A stretch of DNA of 38,271 nucleotides from an uncultured Bacteroidales bacterium (GTDB lineage Bacteria > Bacteroidota > Bacteroidia > Bacteroidales > P3): the NCBI GenBank assembly GCA_947175635.1, contig CAMWNM010000017.1, forward strand, positions 1 to 38,271, given 5' to 3'. The position numbers and the translations under genes were made by a program. Of the stretch, positions 26,299 through 35,257 are shown piece by piece; the stretch's first letter is position 1; each line of letters begins with the position of its first letter. The notes beneath the pieces are model-generated. The model worked only from the letters and a program-made list of their open reading frames with translations, did not search any database and was not told the DNA's origin.

Positions 26299-27102
26299 TT
26301 ACTTTAGGGTGAGGCACAGCCGTATGCCTGCATCCAACGGAAAGGTGTTGCGGAGGGCGAAATTGGTGCGGGCATAAGGTTTTATGGTCAATGCAAGATT
26401 GGGCGATACGTTGAAAGAGGATAGATGGGCGTATACGAGGGCGTCCACGATATTGAGCAGATAGACCACCCCGGCAATGATGATGCAGATTTCGAAGTTC
26501 TGTTCGTAGTAATTGCGCAGGTCCAGAATTTCCTGAAGCGAGTAGTCTGTCAAGTCAGGATTGAAGTTGGTGGCCGTGGAGTCGGTCCGCAACCGTATTT
26601 CCTTTTGGTACACGTTGCGTTCGTCAAGATTGATCTTGGTGAAGTAGGCCAATACCCCCACACCGGCGTATAAAACAGGCGTTTTATACCACTGTCCGTT
26701 GTATATCTGCCCCAGACCGGGCACTACGGCCGAACAGAGGGCAGCCATGCCGGGCGATTTCATCCCTCCCATTTTCTTACGTCGGAATGCGCCGGAGTTG
26801 CGTTGGGCGAAAGTAAGTGTTTTTGCATCGATACCGGGCGAAGCCGTAAAGAGTTCCTTTCGTTTCTGAGGCCGCTTGTCGGAAAAAAACATGTTTTCTG
26901 ACGAAGCCGGCATGTTCACGGCCCATCCAAAATCGGTCTTCCCGACACGGGGCGATGCTTGAGCCAATGCCAGATCGGTTTGGAAAAAAGAGGAAGTGTT
27001 TGAAAAGCCGGGCGTAAACTGAGCCGCGCCTGGCTGACAGACAAGCAAGGTTACGACGGATAACACCCAGACCCGGATTTCCACCTTTCCGATTCTATTC
27101 AT
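26299..27102 (-). CDS. DUF5683 membrane protein
   Basis: A 267-aa protein with a hydrophobic, signal-like N-terminus (about 8-24), then a variable region, and a DUF5683-like domain from about residue 115 containing SPGMAALCSAVVPGLGQIYN, a glycine-rich hydrophobic segment, and a second hydrophobic segment near 205-225. Function unknown; it is probably envelope-associated. The ATG at 27102 is chosen because it gives the signal-like start and overlaps the parB stop by 8 bp, whereas the longer frame from 27345 runs through parB. Linkage to parAB is a Bacteroidota hallmark, but a role in segregation is not shown. Confidence 0.85.
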   Translation of the reverse strand: MNRIGKVEIRVWVLSVVTLLVCQPGAAQFTPGFSNTSSFFQTDLALAQASPRVGKTDFGWAVNMPASSENMFFSDKRPQKRKELFTASPGIDAKTLTFAQRNSGAFRRKKMGGMKSPGMAALCSAVVPGLGQIYNGQWYKTPVLYAGVGVLAYFTKINLDERNVYQKEIRLRTDSTATNFNPDLTDYSLQEILDLRNYYEQNFEICIIIAGVVYLLNIVDALVYAHLSSFNVSPNLALTIKPYARTNFALRNTFPLDAGIRLCLTLK

Positions 27103-28018
27103 CCAGGAGTTTGAAAATCGTTTGAAGTTCCTCCTCGGAAGCATATTCGATGACGATATGGCCTTTTCCGCCCTTGCCGTGTTTGATATTGACCGGCGTA
27201 TGGAGTTTGGCCGAGAGCTTGCCGATGGCCTTTTCTTCCCATTGGGGAAGTGTATGGGCGGTTGGTTTCCGGTCTTCTTTCTCCTCTCTTTTTCCGATAC
27301 GGTGCGCCAACATTTCCAGTTCGCGGACCGACAGATCCTTTTCAATCACGGCCTGGGCCAAGGCCAGTTGCTCTTCCTGCTTTTCGACCCCTGCGATGCA
27401 GCGGGCATGCCCCATGGAAATCTTGTTGTCTTTAAGGTAAAGCTGTATATCGGCCGGCAGTTTGAGCAGACGTAGGAAATTGGCAACCGCGCTGCGGCTT
27501 TTCCCCACCCGCCGGCTCAGTTCTTCCTGATTGTATTTGTAGGCATCCATCAGCGCCTGGTAGGAAAGCGCCACATCGATGGCATTGAGGTCTTCCCGCT
27601 GTATGTTCTCAATCAAGGCCATTTCGAGCGATTCGTTGTCGTTGGCCATGCGGATATAAGCCGGCACTTCCTTGAGTCCGGCCAGTTTGGATGCCCGCAG
27701 GCGGCGTTCTCCCGAAATGAGCTGATACCGTTTACCGGTTTTCCGAACCGTGATGGGGGTGATAAGACCGTTGGTCTTGATGGATTGGCAGAGTTCGTCG
27801 AGTGTTTCGTCGTTGAATTGTCTGCGGGGTTGGAAGGGATTGGCGTCGATTGAATCGACAGGAATAGCCGCGATGGCACCGATTACGCCTTCTTCCGCCT
27901 CGAGAAGGGGGGACGGCGCATCATGTCTGCCATGTCCGATTTGTTCTTTCGTGTCGGGTGTGTCTTCTCCCATCAAGGCGGCCAATCCTCTACCCAAAGC
28001 CGGTCTTTTTGCAGTCAT
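27095..28018 (-). CDS. parB: Chromosome partitioning protein ParB
   Basis: A 307-aa DNA-binding protein. Residues about 50-140 form the ParB/Srx CTP-binding domain, with GERRLRAS (103-110) and ENIQRED (137-143). A helix-turn-helix region follows, around YNQEELSRRVGKSRSAVANFLRLL, and a C-terminal dimerisation segment ends the protein. ParB loads on parS sites near the origin and works with ParA in segregation. I saw no full 16-bp parS palindrome in the window. It lies 63 bp downstream of parA and overlaps the DUF5683 gene by 8 bp. Confidence 0.96.
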   Translation of the reverse strand: MTAKRPALGRGLAALMGEDTPDTKEQIGHGRHDAPSPLLEAEEGVIGAIAAIPVDSIDANPFQPRRQFNDETLDELCQSIKTNGLITPITVRKTGKRYQLISGERRLRASKLAGLKEVPAYIRMANDNESLEMALIENIQREDLNAIDVALSYQALMDAYKYNQEELSRRVGKSRSAVANFLRLLKLPADIQLYLKDNKISMGHARCIAGVEKQEEQLALAQAVIEKDLSVRELEMLAHRIGKREEKEDRKPTAHTLPQWEEKAIGKLSAKLHTPVNIKHGKGGKGHIVIEYASEEELQTIFKLLDE

Positions 28019-28081
28019 AATGCTTTTGAATTTGAATCAGGCGTTTTCTCTGATGCAGGTGGAAGAAAACGCGGATTGTGT

Positions 28082-28894
28082 TTATTGGTTGTTGACCGAT
28101 CCCTCTTTTCCTGCCGCCATCGCTTCGCGTTCGGCATCCCTTTGCATAATCTCTTTGGCCAGATTGAGGTAATTGACTGAGCCGATGCTGTTGATGTCGT
28201 AATCCAGAATCGAAATCCCGTGGCTGGGGGCTTCGGCAACTTTGGTGTTGTTGTGAATCAGTGTATTGAACACCAATTGATGAAAATGAGTCCTCACTTC
28301 CTCCACCACCTGTTTGGAAAGCCGGGTGCGGGCATCGTACATGGTAAGCAGAATGCCTTCCAGTTCCAATTCGGGATTGAAACGGCTCTGTACAATCCGG
28401 ATGGTATTGAGCAACTTGGTAAGCCCTTCGAGGGCGTAGTACTGGCATTGTACCGGAATGATGGCCGAATCCGATGCGGTGAGGGCGTTGGTGGTGATGA
28501 TGCCGAGGGAGGGGGCGCAGTCGATAACGATATAGTCGTATTGGCTCCTTACGTTCTCCAACTTGTTGCGCAACACGTGGTTGCGGTTGGGAAGCGAAAT
28601 CATTTCGAGTTCGGCTCCCACCAGATCGAGATGGGAGGGTATCAGATCCAGATTTTTGATGGCCGTTTTCTTGATAACGGTCTCCGGCTCCATATCTCCC
28701 AGCATACATTCGTAGATGCTGCCGCCCAGATGGTCCGGGTTCAGGCCTACGCCCGAGGTGGCGTTGGCCTGCGGATCGGCGTCCACCAGCAACACTTTCT
28801 TCTCCAATGCCGCCAGCGCCGCACTCAGATTGACGGCGGAGGTTGTCTTGCCGACACCTCCCTTTTGATTTGTAATAGAAATTACCTTTCCCAT
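28082..28894 (-). CDS. parA: Chromosome partitioning ATPase ParA (Soj)
   Basis: A 270-aa ATPase of the ParA/MinD group without the N-terminal DNA-binding extension of plasmid ParA, so of the chromosomal Soj type. The deviant Walker A KGGVGKTT is at residues 11-18 and the DADPQANAT Walker A' stretch near 39-47. It binds DNA as an ATP dimer and is driven by ParB in origin segregation. It begins 44 bp after the DUF3276 gene, and no clear promoter lies between. Confidence 0.97.
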   Translation of the reverse strand: MGKVISITNQKGGVGKTTSAVNLSAALAALEKKVLLVDADPQANATSGVGLNPDHLGGSIYECMLGDMEPETVIKKTAIKNLDLIPSHLDLVGAELEMISLPNRNHVLRNKLENVRSQYDYIVIDCAPSLGIITTNALTASDSAIIPVQCQYYALEGLTKLLNTIRIVQSRFNPELELEGILLTMYDARTRLSKQVVEEVRTHFHQLVFNTLIHNNTKVAEAPSHGISILDYDINSIGSVNYLNLAKEIMQRDAEREAMAAGKEGSVNNQ

Positions 28895-28938
28895 AATGAT
28901 TTACGCCTTCCTTATTGACCCGGGTACGGAAACTTCGG

Positions 28939-29274
28939 CTATCGGCCCAGATTCTCGAATTCCATGTCGTCCATCCGCATATCCCTTTCCGCCGTGTCTT
29001 CGGGCGGAACCTCTCCTGTTTCGATAAAGCGGATGGTTTGCTGTAAACCGGTTACGAAGTTTTCAAAATCTTCCTTGTAGAGAAAGATTTTGTGCTTGTC
29101 GTATGTGAACTTGTTCAGGTTTTCGTCAAACATCCGCTTGCTCTCCGTAATGGTGAGATACAAATCGCCGGCTTTTGTTTCTTTAACATCCATGAAGTAG
29201 GTGCGTTTTCCGGCTTTTATGGCCTTGGAATACACTTCTTCCTTTTCCCTGTCCTTGCCTCTGAAATCTTCCAT
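28939..29274 (-). CDS. DUF3276, Pur-alpha-like nucleic-acid-binding protein
   Basis: A 111-aa protein of the DUF3276/bacterial Pur-alpha family, seen in the stretch AGKRTYFMDVKETKAGDLYL and in KIFLYKEDFENFVTGL. Pur-alpha-like proteins fold as Whirly-type sheets and bind single-stranded nucleic acid; the role in Bacteroidota is unknown. The ATG at 29274 is chosen because the promoter and a large palindrome lie between it and the open frame start at 29400. It has an acidic C-terminus. It stands just upstream of parA in the same direction. Confidence 0.88.
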   Translation of the reverse strand: MEDFRGKDREKEEVYSKAIKAGKRTYFMDVKETKAGDLYLTITESKRMFDENLNKFTYDKHKIFLYKEDFENFVTGLQQTIRFIETGEVPPEDTAERDMRMDDMEFENLGR

Positions 29275-29303
29275 AATGCTTTGGGTTTTTCGGTTTTTGT
29301 CTT

Positions 29304-29336
29304 GCCGTTTGTTTGCGGTTGGCGCAAACAAACGGC
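29304..29336. repeat. Perfect 14-bp inverted repeat in the DUF3276 leader
   Basis: GCCGTTTGTTTGCG (29304-29317) and CGCAAACAAACGGC (29323-29336) are exact reverse complements around a five-base GTTGG centre. There is no T run after it on either strand. It directly abuts the -7 box (29347-29340), and the predicted transcript start falls at its edge, so the DUF3276 mRNA could begin with this hairpin; alternatively it is an operator. Confidence 0.85.
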
Positions 29337-29339
29337 TGG

Positions 29340-29371
29340 CAAATTTAAAAAAATTAGATGAGTTGCACCAA
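29340..29371 (-). promoter_or_regulatory. Promoter of DUF3276-parA
   Basis: Minus strand TTGG (29371-29368), 20 bases, then TAAATTTG (29347-29340), a perfect TAnnTTTG box. Transcription would start near 29334, giving a leader of about 60 bases containing the inverted repeat. It may also drive parA and the genes beyond. Confidence 0.6.
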
Positions 29372-29406
29372 TGCCGTTTTTCGTATTGCAGGAACGGCAC
29401 CGGTGT

Positions 29407-32400
29407 TTAGAACCAACGTGTCATTCTAAAGCGGTTCGGGGTCGGAAAGCGGTCGTTTCGGGGATAGATGCGGAATGCGTAGTCGAATACGCCCGCTCCA
29501 TCCAGAAAAATCTGGGCCGAGTAAGTCGCCAGGCCGTTTTCAAAAGAAACCAACCGCAGTTGCTCCACCTTTTCAAGTTTGTTGACGCGGTCGTTGATTT
29601 TATGGCCGAACGCCACTTCAACGCCGATATGTTCGGGGTCGATGCCTGCCAAATCGAAAGTGATGCCGAATACGCTGCCTTCGCCGGTTTGCAGCGGGGC
29701 ATTGGTGGAGTCCTGGCATTGGTAGGCAACCACCCGGATGTCCGACCATGCGGTGGCCATGCGGATCATCCATTTGGTTCGCTCCACCGCGTTGCGGTTG
29801 TTGTCGGCAGCCATCATGCGGTGGCTTTCGGCCAGCTCGCAGTAGTACTGCCTGTAGTAGTCATCCAACTGCCGCCGCATCGTATAATGGGGGGCGATGC
29901 GGGCGATGCTGTTGCGCACGAAGCCTGTCCATACGGGATTGTCGCCGGCGGTGTGCTTTTGATAGAAAGCAGGTACGATTTCGGATTCAAGCATCGAATA
30001 GATGGTTTCGGCATCCAGTTCATCCTGATAATCGGTGTTGGCATAGGTGCTTTCCTCTTTCAGCGCCCAGCCGGCACCTTCCCGGTATCCTTCGGCCCAC
30101 CAACCATCCAATACGCTGAAATTCAGCACGCCGTTCATCAAGGCTTTCTCGCCGCTGGTTCCGGAGGCTTCCATGTTCCGGGTGGGTGTGTTCATCCATA
30201 TATCCACGCCTTGGATAAGGTTTTTGGCGATATGTATATTGTAGTTTTCGAGGAAAATGATGCGACCCAGGAAATCCTCCTGACGGGAAAGCTCCATAAT
30301 TCTTCCTATCAGCGCCTGACCGGCCTGATCGGCCGGGTGCGCCTTGCCGGCAAAGATGAACTGCACCGGTCGGTCGGGGTTGTTCACGATTTTGCGCAGG
30401 CGGTCTGGATTTTTGAAAAGCAGGTGCGCGCGTTTGTAGGTGGCGAAGCGGCGGGCGAATCCGATGGTGAGGATATTCGGGTTGAGGCGTTGGGTGGCCT
30501 TTACCAGATTTTGCGGACTCTCGCCCCGCTGCGGCCATTCCTGTTGCAGCTGCTTCTTTACAAAAGCGATAAGTTCCTTGCGCCGTTCGGAGCGTATGGC
30601 GCTGATTTCGCTGTCGGGTACATCGTAGATTCTCTGCCAGTGGGAAGCATCCGAAACGTCTTTCAGAAAATCATTTCCGAAATATTTCACGAACAGGTTT
30701 TTCCATGCCGGATGCGCCCATGTTCCCAAATGGACGCCGTTGGTGACGTAGCCTACCGGCACTTCTTCGGGATAGAAACCCGGATAGAGCGGGGCAAACA
30801 TTTCCTGTGATACCCGTCCATGGATGCGGCTTACGCCGTTTACGGCCGAAGAAAGGTTCACCGCCAGATGGCTCATCGAGAACTTATCGTGCAGGTGCTC
30901 CGGGCTGATGCGTCCCAAAGCCATGAATTCTTCCCACGACAATCCGAGCCGGGAGGCCCATGCGCCGAAATAGGTGCGTACGATACCTTCCTCAAAAGCG
31001 TCATGACCGGCGGGAACGGGCGTATGGGTGGTGAAAAGCGAGGAACTGCGCACCAGTTCGCGTCCTTGCCAGAAACTCAGCCCGTCTTCTTCGATATACC
31101 GGCGCAAGCGCTCCAGCAACGTAAAGGCTCCGTGTCCTTCGTTGCAATGATATACTTCGGGACCTATGCCTAATTTCTTGAGCATGCGGATACCGCCGAT
31201 ACCCAGCAGCATTTCCTGCTTGAACCGGTTTTCCCAATCTCCGCCGTACAGCTGGTGAGTGATGCTGCGGTCGGCTTCGGAATTCTCCTCGATATCGGTG
31301 TCCAGCAGATAGAGAGGAATACGCCCTACGTTCACTTGCCAGATTTTGGCGGTGAGCATGCGTCCGGGCAGCGACAGGCCTACCGTTTGCCATTTTCCGT
31401 CGGCATCGCGTACCGGCAACAGCGGCAGTTTGGAAAACACCTGAGGAATGTAGCGGGCGGTCTGGCTGCCGTTTCTTTCGATATGCTGTTCGAAATAACC
31501 GTATCGGTACAGCAACCCGATACCGATCATGTCCACGTTTTTGTCGCTGGCTTCCTTAAGGTAGTCGCCGGCCAGGATACCCAGGCCGCCCGAATAAATC
31601 TTGAGGCTTTCGTGCAGGCCGTATTCCATGCAGAAATAAGCCACGGTCGGGGCCGTAGCCTGCGGCTTTTCGCCCATATAGGCGTTGAAGCGCGCATAAA
31701 CACTGTCGAGTTTCTTTAAGAAGGCGGTATCTTGTTCCAGTTCCTGCAACTTGCCCGCGCTGAGCATTCCCAGCATGGCCACCGGATTATGGCCGCTGTT
31801 TTTCCAACTTTCGGCGTCTGCCTGTTGCCACAGTTCCTGCGCTTCCGTATCCCAGCACCACCAGAGATTGTTGCTCAGGGTCTTGAGTTTCTCCAGTTTG
31901 GCGGGCAGATGGGAAACGATAAGGATTTTGCGCCATTCGGGTTCATTGCCGGCGAAGGACGCGATGCGGGTTTGACAGGCCGGCATGGGTTTTTCGAGCA
32001 GGGAGGGTGTTTCCGTCCATTTTTCACCGGCTTTCCGGTAGGCTTGATCGTAAAAAGAGGACAATTCTTTCCACAAGAAGGACCGGGACAGGCGGTAGGC
32101 CGATTCCCGCCGGATTTCTTTTTGGTCGGCGCATGCGCATTCTTTGAGAAAGTTGCATATGCCGGACACTACCTCGGTAGCATTGCCGTCAGTGCGTTCC
32201 AGTACCGTAACGCCGTTTTCGGTTTTCTTTTCGTGGTCGGCTACCCAACGTCCGAAACCGGCCAGAGAAGTGGTGAGCGTGGGAATATGGAAGGCGATGC
32301 TTTCCATGGGCGTATATCCCCATGGTTCGTAATAGGAGGGAAATACCGAGGCGTCGAAGCCGATAAGCAAGTCGTAGTAGGAGCAATTGAAAACGCCGTC

Positions 32401-33615
32401 TTCCCCGTCCAGATAGCAGGGGAAGAACACCACCTTCACCTTGTCTTCGGGGCGGTTTTGCAGTCCGCCGGCCTTAAGTCGGTTCAAGACTGGATCATGG
32501 TCGGGATCGTTGAGATAGTGGGTGCAGCATCCGCGCTCGGAGGCATCCGGGCACTCTATACTGATTTTGGCTTTGCCGTGTCCGGCCGGTACGGTGATGA
32601 AGGCTACCACGGTTCTGTCAAGACCGGGATCGGCGTTGAGCATGGAAAGGCTGTCGATAAAGAGGTCGATGCCCTTGTTCTTGAATTCGTAACGTCCGCT
32701 GTTGATGACGAAAAAGCAGTCTTCTCCTATCGGATCTCCCGTTACAGCCGATGCGACCCTGGCGAGTTTGGTCCGTGCTTCCCTGCGCTTGATGTCGAAT
32801 TCTGCGGCCTCGGGTACGAAATGGTCATCGAATCCGTTGGGGGTCGAGATATCCGCCGTTTTACCCAAAAAAACTTCGCATTCCCGGTTGGTGATGCCGC
32901 TCACGGCTGTAAAGCAGTCGGCATGGAGGGCGGAGAGCCGCTCAAGGGAATGTTTGGCCCTGACACCGAATCGGTCGGAAAGTTCATCGGCCCGGAAGCG
33001 TTCCATCTCACCGTAGAGAGGCAGTCCGTTGCCGGCGATGCAACGGCCCAGTACCGTGGCGTGGGTGGTGAATGCGGTGGCGATATTGGGCTGGTTCTTT
33101 TTCAGGTAGAGTATGCCGGCCCCGGTCATCCATTCGTGAAAATGCACGAACACTTTTTCCTGGGCAAAAACATAGTAATCGTAAAAACTTTTGATGAGCC
33201 GGCCGGCCGCATAGCCGAAAAGCACCGGTTCGATATAATCCCATTGCCCGGAAATGGAGTCCAGTTGGTAATCCCGCCAGTTTTCGGCCAGAATCTCATC
33301 CTTTTTCGAGATAAGGGAGCGGTAGTCCACCATGAGGGCAATCGGTTCGCCTGCGATGTTCCAACGTCCGGCCCGGAAGCTGATACCTTGGTTTTCGGCA
33401 TATTTCCGCCAGTCGGAAAACAAGTTCCGGTCTTCTATGAAATCGCGGTTGTCCTTGCCTTTCCATACATCGGGTCCCACGGCAAAATAGTTTTTGCCGA
33501 AACGTTCCTGCATGGACGGCAATTTGGTGCTTACCACGGTATAGATTCCCCCTACCTTGTTGCAGACCTCCCAGCTTACTTCAAAGAGATATGCGTTTTG
33601 CCATTCGTTTTTCAT
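29407..33615 (-). CDS. Glycogen synthase (GT3) - glucan phosphorylase (GT35) fusion
   Basis: A 1402-aa cytoplasmic protein in two parts. Residues 1-545 match eukaryote-like GT3 glycogen synthase: WEVCNKVGGIYTV (15-27), HEWMTGAG (160-167), and the E430-E438 pair in EPWGYTPME. Residues about 560-1402 match the compact alpha-glucan phosphorylase of bacteria: YFCMEYGLHESL (660-671), CNEGH, FARRFATYKRA and the PLP-lysine stretch ASGTSGEKALMNG with K1157. One domain extends glucan from a sugar nucleotide; the other releases glucose 1-phosphate. In Bacteroides these are, from memory, separate neighbouring genes. No stop or frameshift is seen between the halves. It starts 7 bp after the meaB-RNase H stop. 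Motifs of both halves look intact. Confidence 0.93.
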   Translation of the reverse strand: MKNEWQNAYLFEVSWEVCNKVGGIYTVVSTKLPSMQERFGKNYFAVGPDVWKGKDNRDFIEDRNLFSDWRKYAENQGISFRAGRWNIAGEPIALMVDYRSLISKKDEILAENWRDYQLDSISGQWDYIEPVLFGYAAGRLIKSFYDYYVFAQEKVFVHFHEWMTGAGILYLKKNQPNIATAFTTHATVLGRCIAGNGLPLYGEMERFRADELSDRFGVRAKHSLERLSALHADCFTAVSGITNRECEVFLGKTADISTPNGFDDHFVPEAAEFDIKRREARTKLARVASAVTGDPIGEDCFFVINSGRYEFKNKGIDLFIDSLSMLNADPGLDRTVVAFITVPAGHGKAKISIECPDASERGCCTHYLNDPDHDPVLNRLKAGGLQNRPEDKVKVVFFPCYLDGEDGVFNCSYYDLLIGFDASVFPSYYEPWGYTPMESIAFHIPTLTTSLAGFGRWVADHEKKTENGVTVLERTDGNATEVVSGICNFLKECACADQKEIRRESAYRLSRSFLWKELSSFYDQAYRKAGEKWTETPSLLEKPMPACQTRIASFAGNEPEWRKILIVSHLPAKLEKLKTLSNNLWWCWDTEAQELWQQADAESWKNSGHNPVAMLGMLSAGKLQELEQDTAFLKKLDSVYARFNAYMGEKPQATAPTVAYFCMEYGLHESLKIYSGGLGILAGDYLKEASDKNVDMIGIGLLYRYGYFEQHIERNGSQTARYIPQVFSKLPLLPVRDADGKWQTVGLSLPGRMLTAKIWQVNVGRIPLYLLDTDIEENSEADRSITHQLYGGDWENRFKQEMLLGIGGIRMLKKLGIGPEVYHCNEGHGAFTLLERLRRYIEEDGLSFWQGRELVRSSSLFTTHTPVPAGHDAFEEGIVRTYFGAWASRLGLSWEEFMALGRISPEHLHDKFSMSHLAVNLSSAVNGVSRIHGRVSQEMFAPLYPGFYPEEVPVGYVTNGVHLGTWAHPAWKNLFVKYFGNDFLKDVSDASHWQRIYDVPDSEISAIRSERRKELIAFVKKQLQQEWPQRGESPQNLVKATQRLNPNILTIGFARRFATYKRAHLLFKNPDRLRKIVNNPDRPVQFIFAGKAHPADQAGQALIGRIMELSRQEDFLGRIIFLENYNIHIAKNLIQGVDIWMNTPTRNMEASGTSGEKALMNGVLNFSVLDGWWAEGYREGAGWALKEESTYANTDYQDELDAETIYSMLESEIVPAFYQKHTAGDNPVWTGFVRNSIARIAPHYTMRRQLDDYYRQYYCELAESHRMMAADNNRNAVERTKWMIRMATAWSDIRVVAYQCQDSTNAPLQTGEGSVFGITFDLAGIDPEHIGVEVAFGHKINDRVNKLEKVEQLRLVSFENGLATYSAQIFLDGAGVFDYAFRIYPRNDRFPTPNRFRMTRWF

Positions 33616-33622
33616 CGTCTTT

Positions 33623-35233
33623 TTATTTTCTTCCGAAATCGGCGGGTATTTCCCCCCATTTATCCGTATCCCATTTCAGGACAGGATTGCGGTATGTATG
33701 TGTGCGGAGCCATTTTTCGGCTCGCGAAATAAGGTCGACAATCTCCCGGTTGCGGGCGGTGGGCGCCAATTTGGTGTTGGCTTTTTTCTTTCGCACCCAA
33801 GCCATTCCGGTAACGGAATCCGAGTAAATCGGGGTGTCGGGAAAACCTTTGGCGTTGAGAAAGCTCAATGCGTGTACGATGGCCAGAAACTCCCCGATAT
33901 TGTTGGTGGCTTCGGGATAGGGACCCATCTTGAAAATGACCTTTCCGTTGTTTACCTGTACGCCTTGATATTCCATCCTGCCGGGATTTCCGGCGCAGGC
34001 CGCATCTACGGCCAAGGCATGGTTGAAATGAGGGATAAGGTGAGCCGACTTCAACAATTGCGGCGAAAGAGGTTTAAGGTGGGGGGCTTTGGACGGAGCG
34101 GAAACTTGTACGGATGCAGTTCTGCCGCTTTTTTCGGAAACAAGTTTCTTGAAATAGCGATCTATCAAGTCTTGCGCGGCTACGTAAGGGCTTATTTCCT
34201 GAGCTTTCACCTTGGCTTGCAGGGTGTTGAAAGCCGTGTTGATTTCCTGTTCGTTATAGAAGTGGGCAAGCAGTTGTTCTTCAATGGAATTCTGGAGAAC
34301 TTTGCCCAATTGTTCCTGACGGCGTTTGTCGAAACTGCCGTTCTGTTTGCAGTGTTTCTCGAATTCGAGGATATGGTTCCATACGCGGTCTATGCCGTCT
34401 TTGGTTTTGGCCGAGCATGTTTCCACCGTGGGTTTCCAGCCGGAAGGGCCTAAGGGAAACAGCGAGATGGCGTTGCGCAGTTGGGTCTGTGCCAGTTGCG
34501 CTTTTTGGATAAAATCGCCGTCGGCTTTGTTGATGGCGATGCCGTCGGCCATTTCCACGATGCCCCGCTTGATGCCTTGCAGTTCATCGCCCAGATTGGC
34601 CAGTTGCAAAAGCAGGAAGTAATCCACCATGTTGTGGGCTTCGGTTTCGGATTGTCCCACCCCTACGGTTTCCACAATGATATGTGTAAAACCGGCGGCT
34701 TCGCAGAGGATAATGGATTCGCGGGTCTTGCGTGCCACCCCGCCCAAGGAACCGGCGGAGGGGGAAGGACGGATAAAGGCGTTTTCCATGCCTGAGAGTT
34801 CTTCCATGCGGGTTTTGTCGCCAAGCACGCTTCCTTTGGTGCGTTCACTGCTGGGATCGATGGCCAATACGGCCAGTTTTTTTCCTGTACGTGCCAGATG
34901 GGTTCCCAAGGCTTCGATAAAGGTGCTTTTTCCTGCACCCGGTACACCGGTAATGCCTAAACGGAACGATTTTCCCGAATGGGGAAGGCATTTTTCGATA
35001 ATCTGTTGCGCGATGCGTTGATGAGCGGGCAAGGTGCTTTCGATCAAGGTGATGGCCTTGCTCAACATCGTGCGGTTTCCGTTCAGGATACCGGCCACGT
35101 ATTCGTCCACGCTCAAGGTCTGGGCGGCGGGAATCCGCTTTTGCAACAGGCGGGGATTGATACGGGCGGGTTGCTCCACGCCCTTCCTCTCCTCAAGAGA
35201 GGAAGGGGTATGGAGTAATTGCTGATGATCCAT
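33623..35233 (-). CDS. meaB: MeaB/ArgK GTPase fused to RNase HI
   Basis: A 536-aa protein. Residues about 40-365 are a G3E-type GTPase of the MeaB family, which protects and reloads B12-dependent methylmalonyl-CoA mutase: P-loop GITGVPGAGKST (93-104), ETVGVGQSE (188-196) and NKAD (235-238). Separate MeaB proteins end near the equivalent of residue 365. Here a Ser/Pro/Lys-rich linker (about 366-400) leads into a complete RNase HI domain (about 401-536): D410 in VDAACAGNPG, E448 in NNIGE, D472 in YSDS, and a terminal stretch ending WGEIPADFGRK with D522 and D532. The viroplasmin-like N-domain of usual Bacteroidota RNase HI is absent. I know of no such fusion. The mutase genes are not in the window. 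Confidence 0.9.
   Translation of the reverse strand: MDHQQLLHTPSSLEERKGVEQPARINPRLLQKRIPAAQTLSVDEYVAGILNGNRTMLSKAITLIESTLPAHQRIAQQIIEKCLPHSGKSFRLGITGVPGAGKSTFIEALGTHLARTGKKLAVLAIDPSSERTKGSVLGDKTRMEELSGMENAFIRPSPSAGSLGGVARKTRESIILCEAAGFTHIIVETVGVGQSETEAHNMVDYFLLLQLANLGDELQGIKRGIVEMADGIAINKADGDFIQKAQLAQTQLRNAISLFPLGPSGWKPTVETCSAKTKDGIDRVWNHILEFEKHCKQNGSFDKRRQEQLGKVLQNSIEEQLLAHFYNEQEINTAFNTLQAKVKAQEISPYVAAQDLIDRYFKKLVSEKSGRTASVQVSAPSKAPHLKPLSPQLLKSAHLIPHFNHALAVDAACAGNPGRMEYQGVQVNNGKVIFKMGPYPEATNNIGEFLAIVHALSFLNAKGFPDTPIYSDSVTGMAWVRKKKANTKLAPTARNREIVDLISRAEKWLRTHTYRNPVLKWDTDKWGEIPADFGRK
35181..35207. repeat. REP-like palindrome inside the meaB coding start
   Basis: CCCTTCCTCTC (35181-35191) and GAGAGGAAGGG (35197-35207) are exact reverse complements around a five-base loop. 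They encode residues 9-18 of the MeaB fusion, a region that is variable in the family. Short palindromes of this kind are scattered in many bacterial genomes and can enter coding frames. Confidence 0.6.
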
Positions 35234-35257
35234 GCGGATGGATTTACAAAGGTTCTG

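Noticed and set aside
27095-28894. Expected parS site near parAB
   Set aside because: I looked for the TGTTTCACGTGAAACA-type palindrome in and around parAB and saw only partial CACGTG cores elsewhere, none convincing.
29371-30810. 479-codon plus-strand frame opposite the phosphorylase half
   Set aside because: Shadow of the GT35 coding frame; no domain or start signal.
31732-33732. 666-codon open frame on the plus strand opposite the glycogen fusion
   Set aside because: It is antisense to a strongly conserved protein; long antisense frames are common at this base composition, and the translation shows no family motifs.
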